NCBI RefSeq assembly: GCF_002939385.1
Contig: NZ_MULI01000040.1
Span: forward strand, 1 to 64,000
Direction of reading: 5' to 3'
DNA from: Streptomyces sp. MH60
GTDB lineage: Bacteria; Actinomycetota; Actinomycetes; Streptomycetales; Streptomycetaceae
DNA length: 64,000 bases
The translations under genes were made by a program, and so were the position numbers. The notes under the pieces are model-generated. The model did not search any database. It was not told the DNA's origin and saw only the letters and a list, made by a program, of their open reading frames with translations. Shown here one piece after another: positions 15,647 through 23,499 of this stretch; within the stretch, counting starts at the first letter, position 1; every line of letters starts with the position of its first letter.

Positions 15647-16302
15647 GCGCGCCGATCCGGGTCGTGATCTGCGACGACCAGGCACTGATCCGCACCGGTC
15701 TCACCACGATCGTCGACGCCCAGCCCGACCTGGAGGTGGTCGGCGAGTGCGGGGACGGGCGGACCGGGGTCGACCTGGCCCGCGAACTGCGCCCGGACGT
15801 CGTGGTGATGGACATCCGCATGCCGGTGCTCGACGGTCTGGAGGCCACCCGCCTGCTGGCCGGTGCCGGGGTGGAGCACCCCGTCAAGGTGCTCGTGGTG
15901 ACGACGTTCAACCTCGACGAGTACGTCTACGAGGCGCTGCGCGCGGGCGCCAGCGGCTTCCTGCTCAAGGACGCGCCGCCGGACCGGCTGCTGCACGGCA
16001 TCCGCACCGTGGCCATGGGCGCGGCACTGCTCGACCCGGACGTGACGCGCCGCCTCGTCGGCCGGTACGCGGCCCGGATCCGCCCCGCCCAGGGCACCGC
16101 CCGGGACATCCCGCTCACCCCCCGGGAGACGGAGGTCCTGCGCCTCATCGCGGACGGCCTCTCCAACAGCGAGATCGCCGCGGCCCTGGTGATCAGCCCC
16201 GAGACCGTCAAGACCTTCGTCTCCCGCATCCTCACCAAACTCGACCTGCGCGACCGCGTCCAGGCGGTCGTCTTCGCCTACCGCCACGGACTGGTGACCT
16301 GA
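15643..16302 (+). CDS. NarL/LuxR-family response regulator
   Basis: The 219 residues contain a receiver domain (acidic pair D11-D12, phospho-acceptor D57 in 'VVVMDIRMPVLDG', K in 'GFLLKDAPP') and a C-terminal LuxR HTH ('LTPRETEVLRLIADGLSNSEIAAALVISPETVKTFVSRILTKLDLRDRVQAVVFAYRHGLV'). It is coupled to the histidine kinase by an ATGA overlap. Targets are not visible, but autoregulation of the CPBP-kinase-regulator unit is usual. No unusual features. Confidence 0.93.
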   Translation: MSAPIRVVICDDQALIRTGLTTIVDAQPDLEVVGECGDGRTGVDLARELRPDVVVMDIRMPVLDGLEATRLLAGAGVEHPVKVLVVTTFNLDEYVYEALRAGASGFLLKDAPPDRLLHGIRTVAMGAALLDPDVTRRLVGRYAARIRPAQGTARDIPLTPRETEVLRLIADGLSNSEIAAALVISPETVKTFVSRILTKLDLRDRVQAVVFAYRHGLVT

Positions 16303-16376
16303 GCGGAGGACCCGGACGCGGGCCGCCGGGGACACTTCGGCCGCCGCCGAAGGAACCGGCACCTAGCGTGCGGGAC

Positions 16377-16838
16377 ATGAGCGACACGAACACCGTCACC
16401 GCGCCCGCCGACGCCGTCACCGGCATGGTCGACCACGTCCTGGCCCTGGCCGCCACCTGGACCCGCTGGGACGGGAGCCCGGCACACGTCGACGGCCGCG
16501 TCTACACCCCGCACAAGGCGGTCCGGCGGGTCGCCGACCACCTGGTCGACCACCTCGCGGAGCTGGAGGCCCGGCTGGCGGGCGAGGAGACGCAGCCCGA
16601 CCACTGGCACGCCTCCCTGGTCACCACCGACGCGGACCGCGCGCCCTTCACCGCCGAGGACCTCGACGAGGCCCGCAGCCGCCTCACCCGGCTCGCCCGC
16701 ATCTGGGCCAACCGCCTCGACGCGCTCACCGACGAGCAGCTCGACCACTCGCCCGGCGAGGGCTGGAGCTTCCGCGCACTCGCCGCGCACCTCGCGGAGT
16801 CCGGGTACTACGCCGACGCGGTGGGCGACCTGTCGTGA
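16377..16838 (+). CDS. DinB-like helical-bundle protein
   Basis: This 153-residue protein begins at the ATG at 16377. It looks like a DinB/maleylpyruvate-isomerase-type four-helix bundle: 'TPHKAVRRVADHLVDHLAELEARLAG', 'EARSRLTRLARIWANRLDALTDEQLDHSPGEGWSFRALAAHLAESGYYADAV'. Metal-ligand histidines of DinB proteins would be in 'RVADHLVDH' and 'ALAAHLAES'. The stop overlaps the next gene (GTGA), so it is probably expressed with the isocitrate-lyase-like enzyme. The substrate is unknown; DinB proteins often are thiol-dependent transferases. Confidence 0.65.
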   Translation: MSDTNTVTAPADAVTGMVDHVLALAATWTRWDGSPAHVDGRVYTPHKAVRRVADHLVDHLAELEARLAGEETQPDHWHASLVTTDADRAPFTAEDLDEARSRLTRLARIWANRLDALTDEQLDHSPGEGWSFRALAAHLAESGYYADAVGDLS

Positions 16839-17590
16839 CCGCGACCGCCTTCGCCGCCCTGCACCGGGCCGGTGAACCCCTGCTGCTGCCCTGCGCCTGG
16901 GACCACGCCTCCGCGTTCGCCCTCGCGGGGCAGGGCTTCGGCGCCGTCGGAACGACCAGCCTCGGCGTCGCGGCGGCGGGCGGACTGCCCGACGGGGCGT
17001 CGGCGACCCGGGACGAGACCCTGCGGCTGGCCCTCGCCCTCGGCTCGGCACCCTTCCTGCTCTCCGTCGACGCGGAGGACGGCTTCAGCGACGACCCGGA
17101 CCAGGTGGGGGAGTTCGCGCGGGAGCTGGCGGCGGTCGGCGCCGTCGGGATCAACCTGGAGGACGCCCTCGGCCCCGCCGACCGGCACGCCGCGAAGATC
17201 GCCGCGGTCCGCTCGGCCGTCCCCGGCCTGTTCGTCAACGCCCGTACGGACACGTACTGGTCGGGCGACGGCGACCCCGCGGAGACGCTGCGGCGCCTGA
17301 CGGCCTACCGCGAGGCCGGTGCCGACGGCGTCTTCGTCCCCGGGCTGACCGATCCCGGCCGCATCGCCGCTCTCGCCGCCCACTTCGACGTCCCCCTCAA
17401 CGTCCTGTACTCGCCCACCGGACCCACCCTCGCCCACTTGGCCGACCTCGGTGTACGCCGGGTCAGCCTCGGCTCGCTGCTCTACCGGCGGGCGCTGGGC
17501 GCCGCCCTGGAGACGGCCACCGCCGTCCGGGCGGGCCGGACCCCGGAGGGTGCGACACCCGCGTACGACGAGGTGCGCGCGCTGGGCTGA
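16835..17590 (+). CDS. Isocitrate lyase/PEP mutase superfamily enzyme
   Basis: The 251 residues start at the GTG at 16835, coupled to the DinB-like gene. The TIM-barrel family features are 'LLLPCAWDHASAFALAGQGFGAVGTTSLGVAAAGGLPDG', 'LLSVDAEDGFSDDP' (metal-binding D-A-E-D-G), 'GINLEDALG' and 'VNARTDTYW'. These enzymes cleave or form C-C or C-P bonds in 2-oxo or phosphono acids (for example 2-methylisocitrate or oxaloacetate). The classical isocitrate lyase KKCGH loop is absent, so the product is better described as PEP mutase-like. The exact substrate is unknown. Confidence 0.85.
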   Translation: MTATAFAALHRAGEPLLLPCAWDHASAFALAGQGFGAVGTTSLGVAAAGGLPDGASATRDETLRLALALGSAPFLLSVDAEDGFSDDPDQVGEFARELAAVGAVGINLEDALGPADRHAAKIAAVRSAVPGLFVNARTDTYWSGDGDPAETLRRLTAYREAGADGVFVPGLTDPGRIAALAAHFDVPLNVLYSPTGPTLAHLADLGVRRVSLGSLLYRRALGAALETATAVRAGRTPEGATPAYDEVRALG

Positions 17591-17592
17591 CC

Positions 17593-18147
17593 TCATGCGC
17601 GCGGCCAGTTCTCCAGTGCCACGTGCAGGGCGTCGACCACCTTGTCCCAGGACGCCTGTACGTCGCGCGGTGCGCCGAAGCCGCCGGAGGCCTCCAGGGC
17701 GCAGTACCCGTGGAAGGTGGAGCGCAGCAGGCGTACCGCGTCGGTGAGGTCGGGCTCGGTCAGGCCGTAGGCGCGCAGCATGCCGTGGGTGATCTCGGCG
17801 GTGCGGCGCAGGGCGGGGGACTGGTCGACGCGGATCTGGGTGGCGGCGTAGCGGCCGGGGTGGCGCAGGGCGTACGCCCGGTAGGCCCCCGCGAAGGCGG
17901 CCAGCGCCTCCTTCCCGGCCCGGCCCGCCACCGCCCCGGCGATCTCCTCGATCAGCTCGCCGCCGGCCAGCAGCGCGACCCGGACGCGCAGGTCCTGGAG
18001 ATTGCGCACGTGCGTGTACAGGCTGGCGTCCTTCACCCCGAAGTGCCGGGCGAGCGCGGAGACGGTGACCGCCTCGAACCCGGACGCGTCGGCGAGGTCG
18101 GCGGCCGCGGCGACGACGCGGTCCGTGGTGAGACCCACTCGGGGCAT
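17593..18147 (-). CDS. TetR-family transcriptional regulator
   Basis: The 184 residues have an N-terminal TetR HTH ('DRVVAAAADLADASGFEAVTVSALARHFGVKDASLYTHVRNLQDLRV') and a C-terminal helical ligand domain of the WHG type ('HPGRYAATQIRVDQSPALRR', 'LLRSTFHGYCALEASGGFG'). It is convergent with the PEP-mutase-like gene (2 bp apart) and divergent from the His-rich PHP gene. The palindrome at 18163-18181 near its start is the likely operator. Its ligand is unknown. Confidence 0.9.
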   Translation of the reverse strand: MPRVGLTTDRVVAAAADLADASGFEAVTVSALARHFGVKDASLYTHVRNLQDLRVRVALLAGGELIEEIAGAVAGRAGKEALAAFAGAYRAYALRHPGRYAATQIRVDQSPALRRTAEITHGMLRAYGLTEPDLTDAVRLLRSTFHGYCALEASGGFGAPRDVQASWDKVVDALHVALENWPRA

Positions 18148-18162
18148 GGGCCGCCTTCCTGC

Positions 18163-18181
18163 AACCTAGGGCTTCTAGGTT
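18163..18181. promoter_or_regulatory. TetR-type operator inverted repeat
   Basis: Perfect 7-bp arms AACCTAG and CTAGGTT flank a 5-nt spacer, 16 bp upstream of the TetR start codon and 118 bp upstream of the divergent PHP gene. Position and symmetry suit TetR autoregulation, possibly also control of the PHP gene. Confidence 0.65.
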
Positions 18182-18298
18182 TCATGCTAGGGCAGGAAGG
18201 GCGGCAGTCGCGGATCACCCGTAAGTCGTTCAACGTTCATCTTCCACGTCGATCCTCCTCGAAGCCGCGCACGGCGGCGGTCTTCGGGAGGAACAGGC

Positions 18299-20020
18299 AT
18301 GGGGCACGGACACGGACACACCCACGGTCACCACCACCACGGTCACCCGCACGACCACGAGCACGCCACCGCGCCGGACCTGCCCGCCGCCTTCGACACC
18401 GGCATCCCCGACGAGGCCCTGAGCCCCGCACAGCAGTCGCGCCGCGGCCTGCTGCGCCGCGCCGGCCTGCTCGGCGCCGGACTGGCCGCCGGCACCGTCC
18501 TCGCCCAAACCGCCACCGCCGCCCCCGCGCGCGCCGCGGGCGACGGCCGCCGCGGCAAGGGCTTCCTCTGGCTGGCCGGTGACCACCACATCCACACCCA
18601 GTACAGCAGCGACGGCAAGTACCGCGTCGTCGACCAGGTCCGCCAAGGCGCCCGGCACGGCATGGACTGGCTGGTCATCACCGACCACGGCAGCACCACC
18701 CACGCGAAGATCGGCGTGGAGAAGGTCAACCCGGACATCCGCGAGGCCCGCGACGCCCACGAGGACACCCTCGTCTTCCAGGGCCTGGAGTGGAACATCC
18801 CGGCCGCCGAGCACGGCACGGTCTTCGTCCACCCCGGCAAGCACGAGGTCTCCGTCCTCAAGCAGTTCGAGACCGACTACGACGGCGGTGTCAAGGGCGC
18901 CACCGACTCCACCCCCGCCAACGAGGCCCTCGCCATCGCCGGACTCTCCTTCCTCGCCGACCAGGTCAAGCGGCGCAAGGTCAAGGACGCCCTGATGCTC
19001 GCCAACCACCCGGCGCGCAAGGGCATCGACTCCCCGCACGAGATCCGCGCCTGGCGGGACGCCACCTCCCGCGGCCACCAGATCGCCGTCGGCTTCGAAG
19101 GCGCACCCGGCCACCAGGCGGGCGGTCTGCCGAAGCCCCTCGGGCCGGGCGGCGCCCGCGGCATCTACGACGGCAGCCCGAGCGCCAACTCCTTCGCCGG
19201 CTACCCCCTGGAGAGCTACCGCACCTGGGGCGGCTTCGACTGGATGACGGCCACCGTCGGCGGCCTGTGGGACAGCCTCATCGCCGAGGGCCGCCCCTGG
19301 TGGATCACCGCCAACTCCGACTCCCACCAGGTCTACGCCGACACCGGCGCCCGCGGCGGCGGCGACTTCAACGGCAACGGCCGCTACGACGACCCGGTCT
19401 ACGCCGGGCAGATCGACATCACCCAGAACGACTTCTGGCCCGGCCAGTACAGCCGCACCCACGTCGGCTCCGACGGCTTCTCCTACGCCGCCGTCATGGA
19501 CGGCATCCGCGCCGGCCGCGTCTGGGTCGACCACGGGCAGCTCGTCAGCGGCCTCGACGTCCGCGTCTCGGGCGGCGGCCGCTGGGCCACGCTCGGCGGC
19601 GCCCTGCACGTCCGCAAGGGCACCCGGGTCACCCTGTCCATCGACGTCGCCCTGGCCGGCGGCCCCAACTGGGCGGGATTCGTCCCGAAGCTGGCCCGCG
19701 TGGACGTCATCCAGGGCGACGTGACCGGACCGGCCGCCGACCGGGACACCTTCACCGCGCCGACCGCCCGCGTCGTCAAGTCGTACGAGGTGACCGAGGC
19801 GAACACGGACACCGGCGCCGTCCGCCTCACCTACGACCTCGGCCGCGTCGACCGCCCCGTCTACCTCCGCACCCGCGGCACGGACGGCAACCGGTCCGCC
19901 GTCGGCTCGCTGGGCGCCAAGGTGGACCCGGCCGGCCCCGCCATCGACGTCGTCGGCGACGCCGACCCGTGGCGCGACCTGTGGTTCTACTCCAACCCGG
20001 TCTGGGTCCTGCCGTCGTGA
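18299..20020 (+). CDS. Tat-exported PHP-domain protein with His-rich N-terminus
   Basis: The 573 residues begin with a remarkable His-rich stretch: 12 His in the first 22 residues, alternating with Gly. A Tat signal follows (S-R-R-G-L-L at 47-52, hydrophobic 'LLGAGLAAGTVLAQTATAAPARA', cleavage near residue 80). The mature part is a PHP metal-dependent phosphoesterase fold with H97-x-H99 ('GDHHIHTQYSSDG'), 'VITDHGS' (D129-H130), 'LMLANHPARKGID' and C-terminal 'ITANSDSHQVY'. PHP enzymes hydrolyse phosphate esters with di- or trinuclear metal centres. The His stretch before the signal would stay at the membrane or be removed, which is odd for metal delivery. A gene of unknown function is coupled downstream. 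Confidence 0.88.
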   Translation: MGHGHGHTHGHHHHGHPHDHEHATAPDLPAAFDTGIPDEALSPAQQSRRGLLRRAGLLGAGLAAGTVLAQTATAAPARAAGDGRRGKGFLWLAGDHHIHTQYSSDGKYRVVDQVRQGARHGMDWLVITDHGSTTHAKIGVEKVNPDIREARDAHEDTLVFQGLEWNIPAAEHGTVFVHPGKHEVSVLKQFETDYDGGVKGATDSTPANEALAIAGLSFLADQVKRRKVKDALMLANHPARKGIDSPHEIRAWRDATSRGHQIAVGFEGAPGHQAGGLPKPLGPGGARGIYDGSPSANSFAGYPLESYRTWGGFDWMTATVGGLWDSLIAEGRPWWITANSDSHQVYADTGARGGGDFNGNGRYDDPVYAGQIDITQNDFWPGQYSRTHVGSDGFSYAAVMDGIRAGRVWVDHGQLVSGLDVRVSGGGRWATLGGALHVRKGTRVTLSIDVALAGGPNWAGFVPKLARVDVIQGDVTGPAADRDTFTAPTARVVKSYEVTEANTDTGAVRLTYDLGRVDRPVYLRTRGTDGNRSAVGSLGAKVDPAGPAIDVVGDADPWRDLWFYSNPVWVLPS

Positions 20021-20541
20021 CACCGCCCGGCGCGCCCCACGTCCTCGGCGTCGACACCGACGCGACGACCCTGCGCGAGGCCGACCACCTGCTCCAGGCG
20101 CTGGCGGCCGAACTCGCCCTCCCCGAGGGTGTCTTCGGCTGCACGCACCTGGTGCGGGACGGCCGCCCGCGGGTCGCCCTGTCCCTCGCCGCCGGGGCGG
20201 AGCCGGTCCTGCGCACCGCCCGGGACCGGCTCACCGCGCGCGGGTACGAGGTCCGCGACGGCGCCTGGGACGAGAACGGCCGTGCCGTCCTCTTCCCCGG
20301 TGCGGCCACCCTCACCGGCACCCTGACGCTCGCCGAGCTGCTCGCCCGCTCCGCCATCGACCGGGTGACCGTCCTGGGCACACCGGACGAGCCCGCTCCG
20401 GACACCCGGCTGGTCACCCGGGACCACGTCCGCCCGCACTGGCAGGACGGCCGCCTCGTCCTGGCCGCCATGCCCGCGGTGGGCGGCACCCTGGTGCCCT
20501 TCGAGGACCCCGACCCGACACCCTGCTGCGCCGACCACTGA
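20017..20541 (+). CDS. Conserved-looking hypothetical protein coupled to PHP gene
   Basis: The 174 residues start at the GTG at 20017, overlapping the PHP stop by GTGA. It has no signal peptide or membrane segment. Sequence is mixed alpha/beta, with 'VDTDATTLREADHLLQALAAEL' (helix), 'GYEVRDGAWDENGRAVLFPGAATLTGTLTLAELLARSAIDRVTVLG' and a C-terminal Cys-Cys followed by 'ADH'. I do not recognise the family. The end Cys pair and His could bind metal, which would suit a role beside the His-rich PHP protein; that is speculation. Confidence 0.6.
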   Translation: MTPPGAPHVLGVDTDATTLREADHLLQALAAELALPEGVFGCTHLVRDGRPRVALSLAAGAEPVLRTARDRLTARGYEVRDGAWDENGRAVLFPGAATLTGTLTLAELLARSAIDRVTVLGTPDEPAPDTRLVTRDHVRPHWQDGRLVLAAMPAVGGTLVPFEDPDPTPCCADH

Positions 20542-20560
20542 CCCGGCCCGCACCCGAGGG

Positions 20561-20593
20561 GCGCGGGGTGCTCAGCCCGCGAGCACCCCGCGC
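20561..20593. terminator. Strong bidirectional terminator overlapping aldO stop
   Basis: A perfect 13-bp stem (20561-20573 with 20581-20593, arms GCGCGGGGTGCTC) and 7-nt loop lie between the convergent genes ending at 20541 and 20572. The minus-strand arm encodes the last codons of the alditol oxidase, so terminator and coding sequence overlap. Confidence 0.8.
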
Positions 20594-21828
20594 ACGAACG
20601 CGTTGGTGAACTTCCCCGCCGGGTCCAGCGCCCCGGTCAGCGCCCGGAAGTCGGCCAGCCGCGGGTACAGCGCACGCAGCTCGCCCGCCGGGACGGTGAA
20701 CACCTTCCCCCAGTGCGGGCGGGCCGCGAACGGGGCGAGCGCCGCCTCCAGCCGCCGCACCACCGGCAGCACCGCCGCCGTGTCCTCGACCCAGGTGAAG
20801 TGCGCCGCCACGGTGTCCCGGCCGTAGGACGGGCTCAGCCACTGCTCGTCGGCGGCGACCGTGCGGATCTCACAGGTCTGCAGCACCGGCGCGAGCGTCT
20901 CGCGTATCGCGTCCATCGCGTGCAGGGCGGCCAGGGCGTGCTCCCGGGGCATCAGGTACTCCGACTGAAGCTCGGCGCCGCTGCTGGGGGTGAACTCGGC
21001 ACGGAAGTGCGGCAGCCGCTCGTGCCAGGGCCCCGGCACCCCGAACTGCTCCGTGCAGTTGACCGCGGGCATGCCCGGCACCGGGTGCATCTTCTCGGTG
21101 GCCGGTGCCGCGAACGGGAAGCCGTCCAGCGGCCGGTCGGTGCGGCGCTTGAGCCACACCTGCCGGAAACCGGGCGCCCGCCAGTCGGTGAACAGGCTCA
21201 CGCTGTACGCCGCCGCCATCACCGTCTCGAACGTCCTGGTGTCGAGCCCGGCCAGCGGCAGCTCGGTGAAGACGTGCTGCTCCACCTCGTAGGCCGGCTC
21301 CAGGTCGAGGGTGAGCGAGGTCACCACGCCCAGCGCGCCGAGCGAGGTCACCGCCCCGCCGAACCGCTCGTCGCCCCGCGCGATCACCACGGTCGCACCG
21401 TCCGCCGTGACCAGCTCCACCTCGCGCACCACCGACGCCAGCGAACCGTTGCCCACCCCGGAGCCGTGCGTGCCGGTCGCCACCGACCCGGCGACCGAGA
21501 TGTGCGGCAGCGAGGCCATGTTCGGCAGTGCCAGGCCCCGCGCGTGCACCAGCCGGGCCAGCTCCGCGTACCGCACACCGCCGCCGACCCGGACCGTGCG
21601 GGCCGCCGTGTCCACGTCCACCACGGACGGCAGGTCCGCCAGCGACACCAGCACGCCGCCCTCGCCCGGCTCGGCGATCTCGTTGAAGGAGTGCCCGCTG
21701 CCCAGCACCCGCACCCCGGCGCTGTCCGCCACCAGGGCCCGCAGCGCGTCCAGGGAGCGCGGCCGCAGCAGCTCCTTGGCGGTGTACGTGATGTTGCCGG
21801 CCCAGTTGGTCACCGTGATGTCGCTCAT
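20572..21828 (-). CDS. aldO: Alditol oxidase (FAD-linked, vanillyl-alcohol-oxidase family)
   Basis: The 418 residues match, from memory, almost throughout the S. coelicolor alditol oxidase AldO (same length, same 'MSDITVTNWAGNITYTAKEL' start and 'GKFTNAFVRGVLAG' end). His46 in 'LGSGHSFNE' is the residue that carries covalent 8-alpha-histidyl FAD. 'VSVAGSVATGTHGSG' (here 'ISVAGSVATGTHGSG') is the PP-loop region. The enzyme oxidises alditols such as xylitol or sorbitol at C1 to aldoses with release of H2O2 and is cytoplasmic. It is a single gene divergent from the radical SAM gene across 106 bp. Confidence 0.95.
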   Translation of the reverse strand: MSDITVTNWAGNITYTAKELLRPRSLDALRALVADSAGVRVLGSGHSFNEIAEPGEGGVLVSLADLPSVVDVDTAARTVRVGGGVRYAELARLVHARGLALPNMASLPHISVAGSVATGTHGSGVGNGSLASVVREVELVTADGATVVIARGDERFGGAVTSLGALGVVTSLTLDLEPAYEVEQHVFTELPLAGLDTRTFETVMAAAYSVSLFTDWRAPGFRQVWLKRRTDRPLDGFPFAAPATEKMHPVPGMPAVNCTEQFGVPGPWHERLPHFRAEFTPSSGAELQSEYLMPREHALAALHAMDAIRETLAPVLQTCEIRTVAADEQWLSPSYGRDTVAAHFTWVEDTAAVLPVVRRLEAALAPFAARPHWGKVFTVPAGELRALYPRLADFRALTGALDPAGKFTNAFVRGVLAG

Positions 21829-21934
21829 AGCGCGGAAACCTACCCGGCGCGCCTGGAGGGGCCCCGGGCGGGAAGCCTCTCCGGCGGGGGCATACCGTGA
21901 GAAGTCGAACGCCGGACCCGGGAGGAGACACGGG

Positions 21935-23254
21935 ATGGACAGCCGTACCGCGCTGGTCGAGGATCTGATGGAGCGGTTCCCGCACGTACCGCGCGAGGCC
22001 GTCTTCAAGGAGGACCTGCTGCGCGGCGGTGTGGCCTTCGATCCCTCCGCCCTCAGTGACAACGAGGACGGCGAGGTCAAGCCGAAGTCGTACTTCATCT
22101 TCTCCTTCGACCACGGCACCCTGCCCGAGCTGGGCGAGGCCGCCCTGCGCCGCCCGCCCGAGGAGATCATCCTCACCGGCGGCCCCTACGACCTGCGCCG
22201 CACCGTCGTCTCGGTCCGCGTGAACCCGGCCTCGCCCTACCGGGTCGCCGCGAGCGAGGACGGGGTCCTCGGCCTCTACCTGGACGGCAAGCGGATCGCG
22301 GACGTCGGTGTGCCGCCGATGCCCGAGTACTACCGGCACAAGCTCTCCAACGGGAAGTCGGTCATGGAGGTGGCCCCGACCATCCAGTGGGGCTACCTGA
22401 TCTACCTGACCGCGTTCCGCGTCTGCCAGTACTTCGGCGCCAAGGAGGAGTGCCAGTACTGCGACATCAACCACAACTGGCGCCAGCACAAGGCGGCCGG
22501 GCGGCCGTACACGGGCGTCAAGGACGTCGACGAGGTCCTGGAAGCGCTGGAGATCATCGACAAGTACGACACCGCCAAGATCTCCACCGCGTACACGCTC
22601 ACCGGCGGCGCGATCACCTCGAAGGTCCAGGGCCTGGACGAGGCCGACTTCTACGGCCGGTACGCCAAGGCCATCGAGGAGCACTTCCCCGGCCGCTGGA
22701 TCGGCAAGGTCGTCGCCCAGGCCCTGCCCAAGCTGGACGTCCAGCGCTTCAAGGACTACGGCGTGCAGATCTACCACCCCAACTTCGAGGTGTGGGACGA
22801 GTACCTGTTCAAGATGTACTGCCCCGGCAAGGAGCGCTACGTCGGCCGCGACGAGTGGCACAGGCGCATCCTCGACTCCACCGAGGTCTTCGGCGCGCGC
22901 AACGTCATCCCCAACTTCGTCGCGGGCGTGGAGATGGCCGAGCCCTTCGGCTTCAAGACCGTCGACGAGGCCATCGCCTCCACCACCGAGGGCCTGCGCT
23001 TCTTCATGTCGCACGGCATCACTCCCCGGTTCACCACCTGGTGCCCCGAGCCCACCACCCCGCTCGGCAAGACCAACCCCGACGGCGCCCCGCTGGAGTA
23101 CCACATCCGCCTGCTCCAGGCCTACCGCCAGACCATGGAGGACTTCGGGCTCTCCTCGCCCCCCGGTTACGGCCCGCCCGGCGCCGGCAACGCGGTCTTC
23201 TCGGTCAGCTCCTTCATGGACAGCCTGCCGGCGGACGCGCCCGTGGAGGTCTGA
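21935..23254 (+). CDS. Radical SAM protein with atypical CX8CX2C cluster motif
   Basis: The 439 residues start at ATG 21935 after a GGAGGAG ribosome site. The putative 4Fe-4S site is 'FRVCQYFGAKEECQYCDIN', that is C-x8-C-x2-C rather than the canonical C-x3-C-x2-C. It is followed by features of a radical SAM TIM barrel: 'KISTAYTLTGGAITSK' (G-G in the SAM-binding position), 'IYHPNFEVWDEYLFKMYCPGKERYVGRDEWHRRI' and 'VIPNFVAGVEMAEPFG'. The N-terminal 160 residues are a separate domain. I do not know the substrate. It is monocistronic, ended by the hairpin at 23278-23300, and the next ORF is the 23-codon reading frame before rsgA. Confidence 0.8.
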   Translation: MDSRTALVEDLMERFPHVPREAVFKEDLLRGGVAFDPSALSDNEDGEVKPKSYFIFSFDHGTLPELGEAALRRPPEEIILTGGPYDLRRTVVSVRVNPASPYRVAASEDGVLGLYLDGKRIADVGVPPMPEYYRHKLSNGKSVMEVAPTIQWGYLIYLTAFRVCQYFGAKEECQYCDINHNWRQHKAAGRPYTGVKDVDEVLEALEIIDKYDTAKISTAYTLTGGAITSKVQGLDEADFYGRYAKAIEEHFPGRWIGKVVAQALPKLDVQRFKDYGVQIYHPNFEVWDEYLFKMYCPGKERYVGRDEWHRRILDSTEVFGARNVIPNFVAGVEMAEPFGFKTVDEAIASTTEGLRFFMSHGITPRFTTWCPEPTTPLGKTNPDGAPLEYHIRLLQAYRQTMEDFGLSSPPGYGPPGAGNAVFSVSSFMDSLPADAPVEV

Positions 23255-23277
23255 GCGGACGGTTCGCGGTTATCCGG

Positions 23278-23300
23278 TGGCGCGCTCCCTGAGCGCGCCA
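23278..23300 (+). terminator. Terminator hairpin after radical SAM gene
   Basis: A perfect 10-bp stem TGGCGCGCTC / GAGCGCGCCA closes on a CCT loop, 24 bp after the radical SAM stop codon. There is no U-tract. Confidence 0.75.
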
Positions 23301-23322
23301 CTAAGGTGACGGATGTTCGAGC

Positions 23323-23354
23323 GGCGGCCGCAACGGCCGCCGACAGGGGTTTTT
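23323..23354 (+). promoter_or_regulatory. Hairpin plus T-run in rsgA leader (attenuator-like)
   Basis: The stem GGCGGCCG-CAA-CGGCCGCC (23323-23341) is followed after 8 nt by TTTTT (23350-23354), a rare U-run for this genome. It lies just before the ribosome site of the 23-codon ORF. It looks like an intrinsic terminator or attenuator. Alternatively it is a second terminator for the upstream gene. Confidence 0.5.
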
Positions 23355-23371
23355 CGAGGAGGTGTCGACCC

Positions 23372-23443
23372 ATGGCTGTCACTGTGACGGGCGCTGCCCG
23401 CATCCAGGAGCCCATCGAGTCCACCTCCTTGGCCACCGGCTGA
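23372..23443 (+). CDS. 23-residue leader peptide or small ORF upstream of rsgA
   Basis: An ATG preceded by a near-perfect AGGAGG site (23357-23362, 9 nt spacing) opens a 23-codon ORF beginning 'MAVTVTGAARIQEP' and ending 'STSLATG'. GC at third positions is 20 of 23, as in real genes here. There is no Cys, Tyr, Trp or Lys. Its TGA stop is inside a perfect 8-bp hairpin (23442-23464), and the rsgA TTG follows 56 nt after the stop codon. It could be a regulatory upstream ORF for rsgA, a small protein, or a peptide substrate of the radical SAM enzyme. The regulatory reading fits the structure best. Confidence 0.5.
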   Translation: MAVTVTGAARIQEPIESTSLATG

Positions 23444-23464
23444 TCTCAGCCGCTCCCTGAGATC
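23442..23464 (+). promoter_or_regulatory. Hairpin spanning small-ORF stop, rsgA leader
   Basis: Perfect 8-bp arms GATCTCAG and CTGAGATC enclose 7 nt. The 5' arm begins within the TGA stop of the 23-codon ORF, so a ribosome terminating there would melt the stem. Confidence 0.55.
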
Positions 23465-23499
23465 CCACGTCGGGGCCGCACCCCGAAGGGTCACCCCCC

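Noticed and set aside
23372..23443. 23-codon ORF as a RiPP precursor for the radical SAM enzyme
   Set aside because: It follows a strong terminator after the radical SAM gene, has no Cys, Tyr, Trp or Lys, and its structural context points to an rsgA leader. Kept as a weak alternative only.
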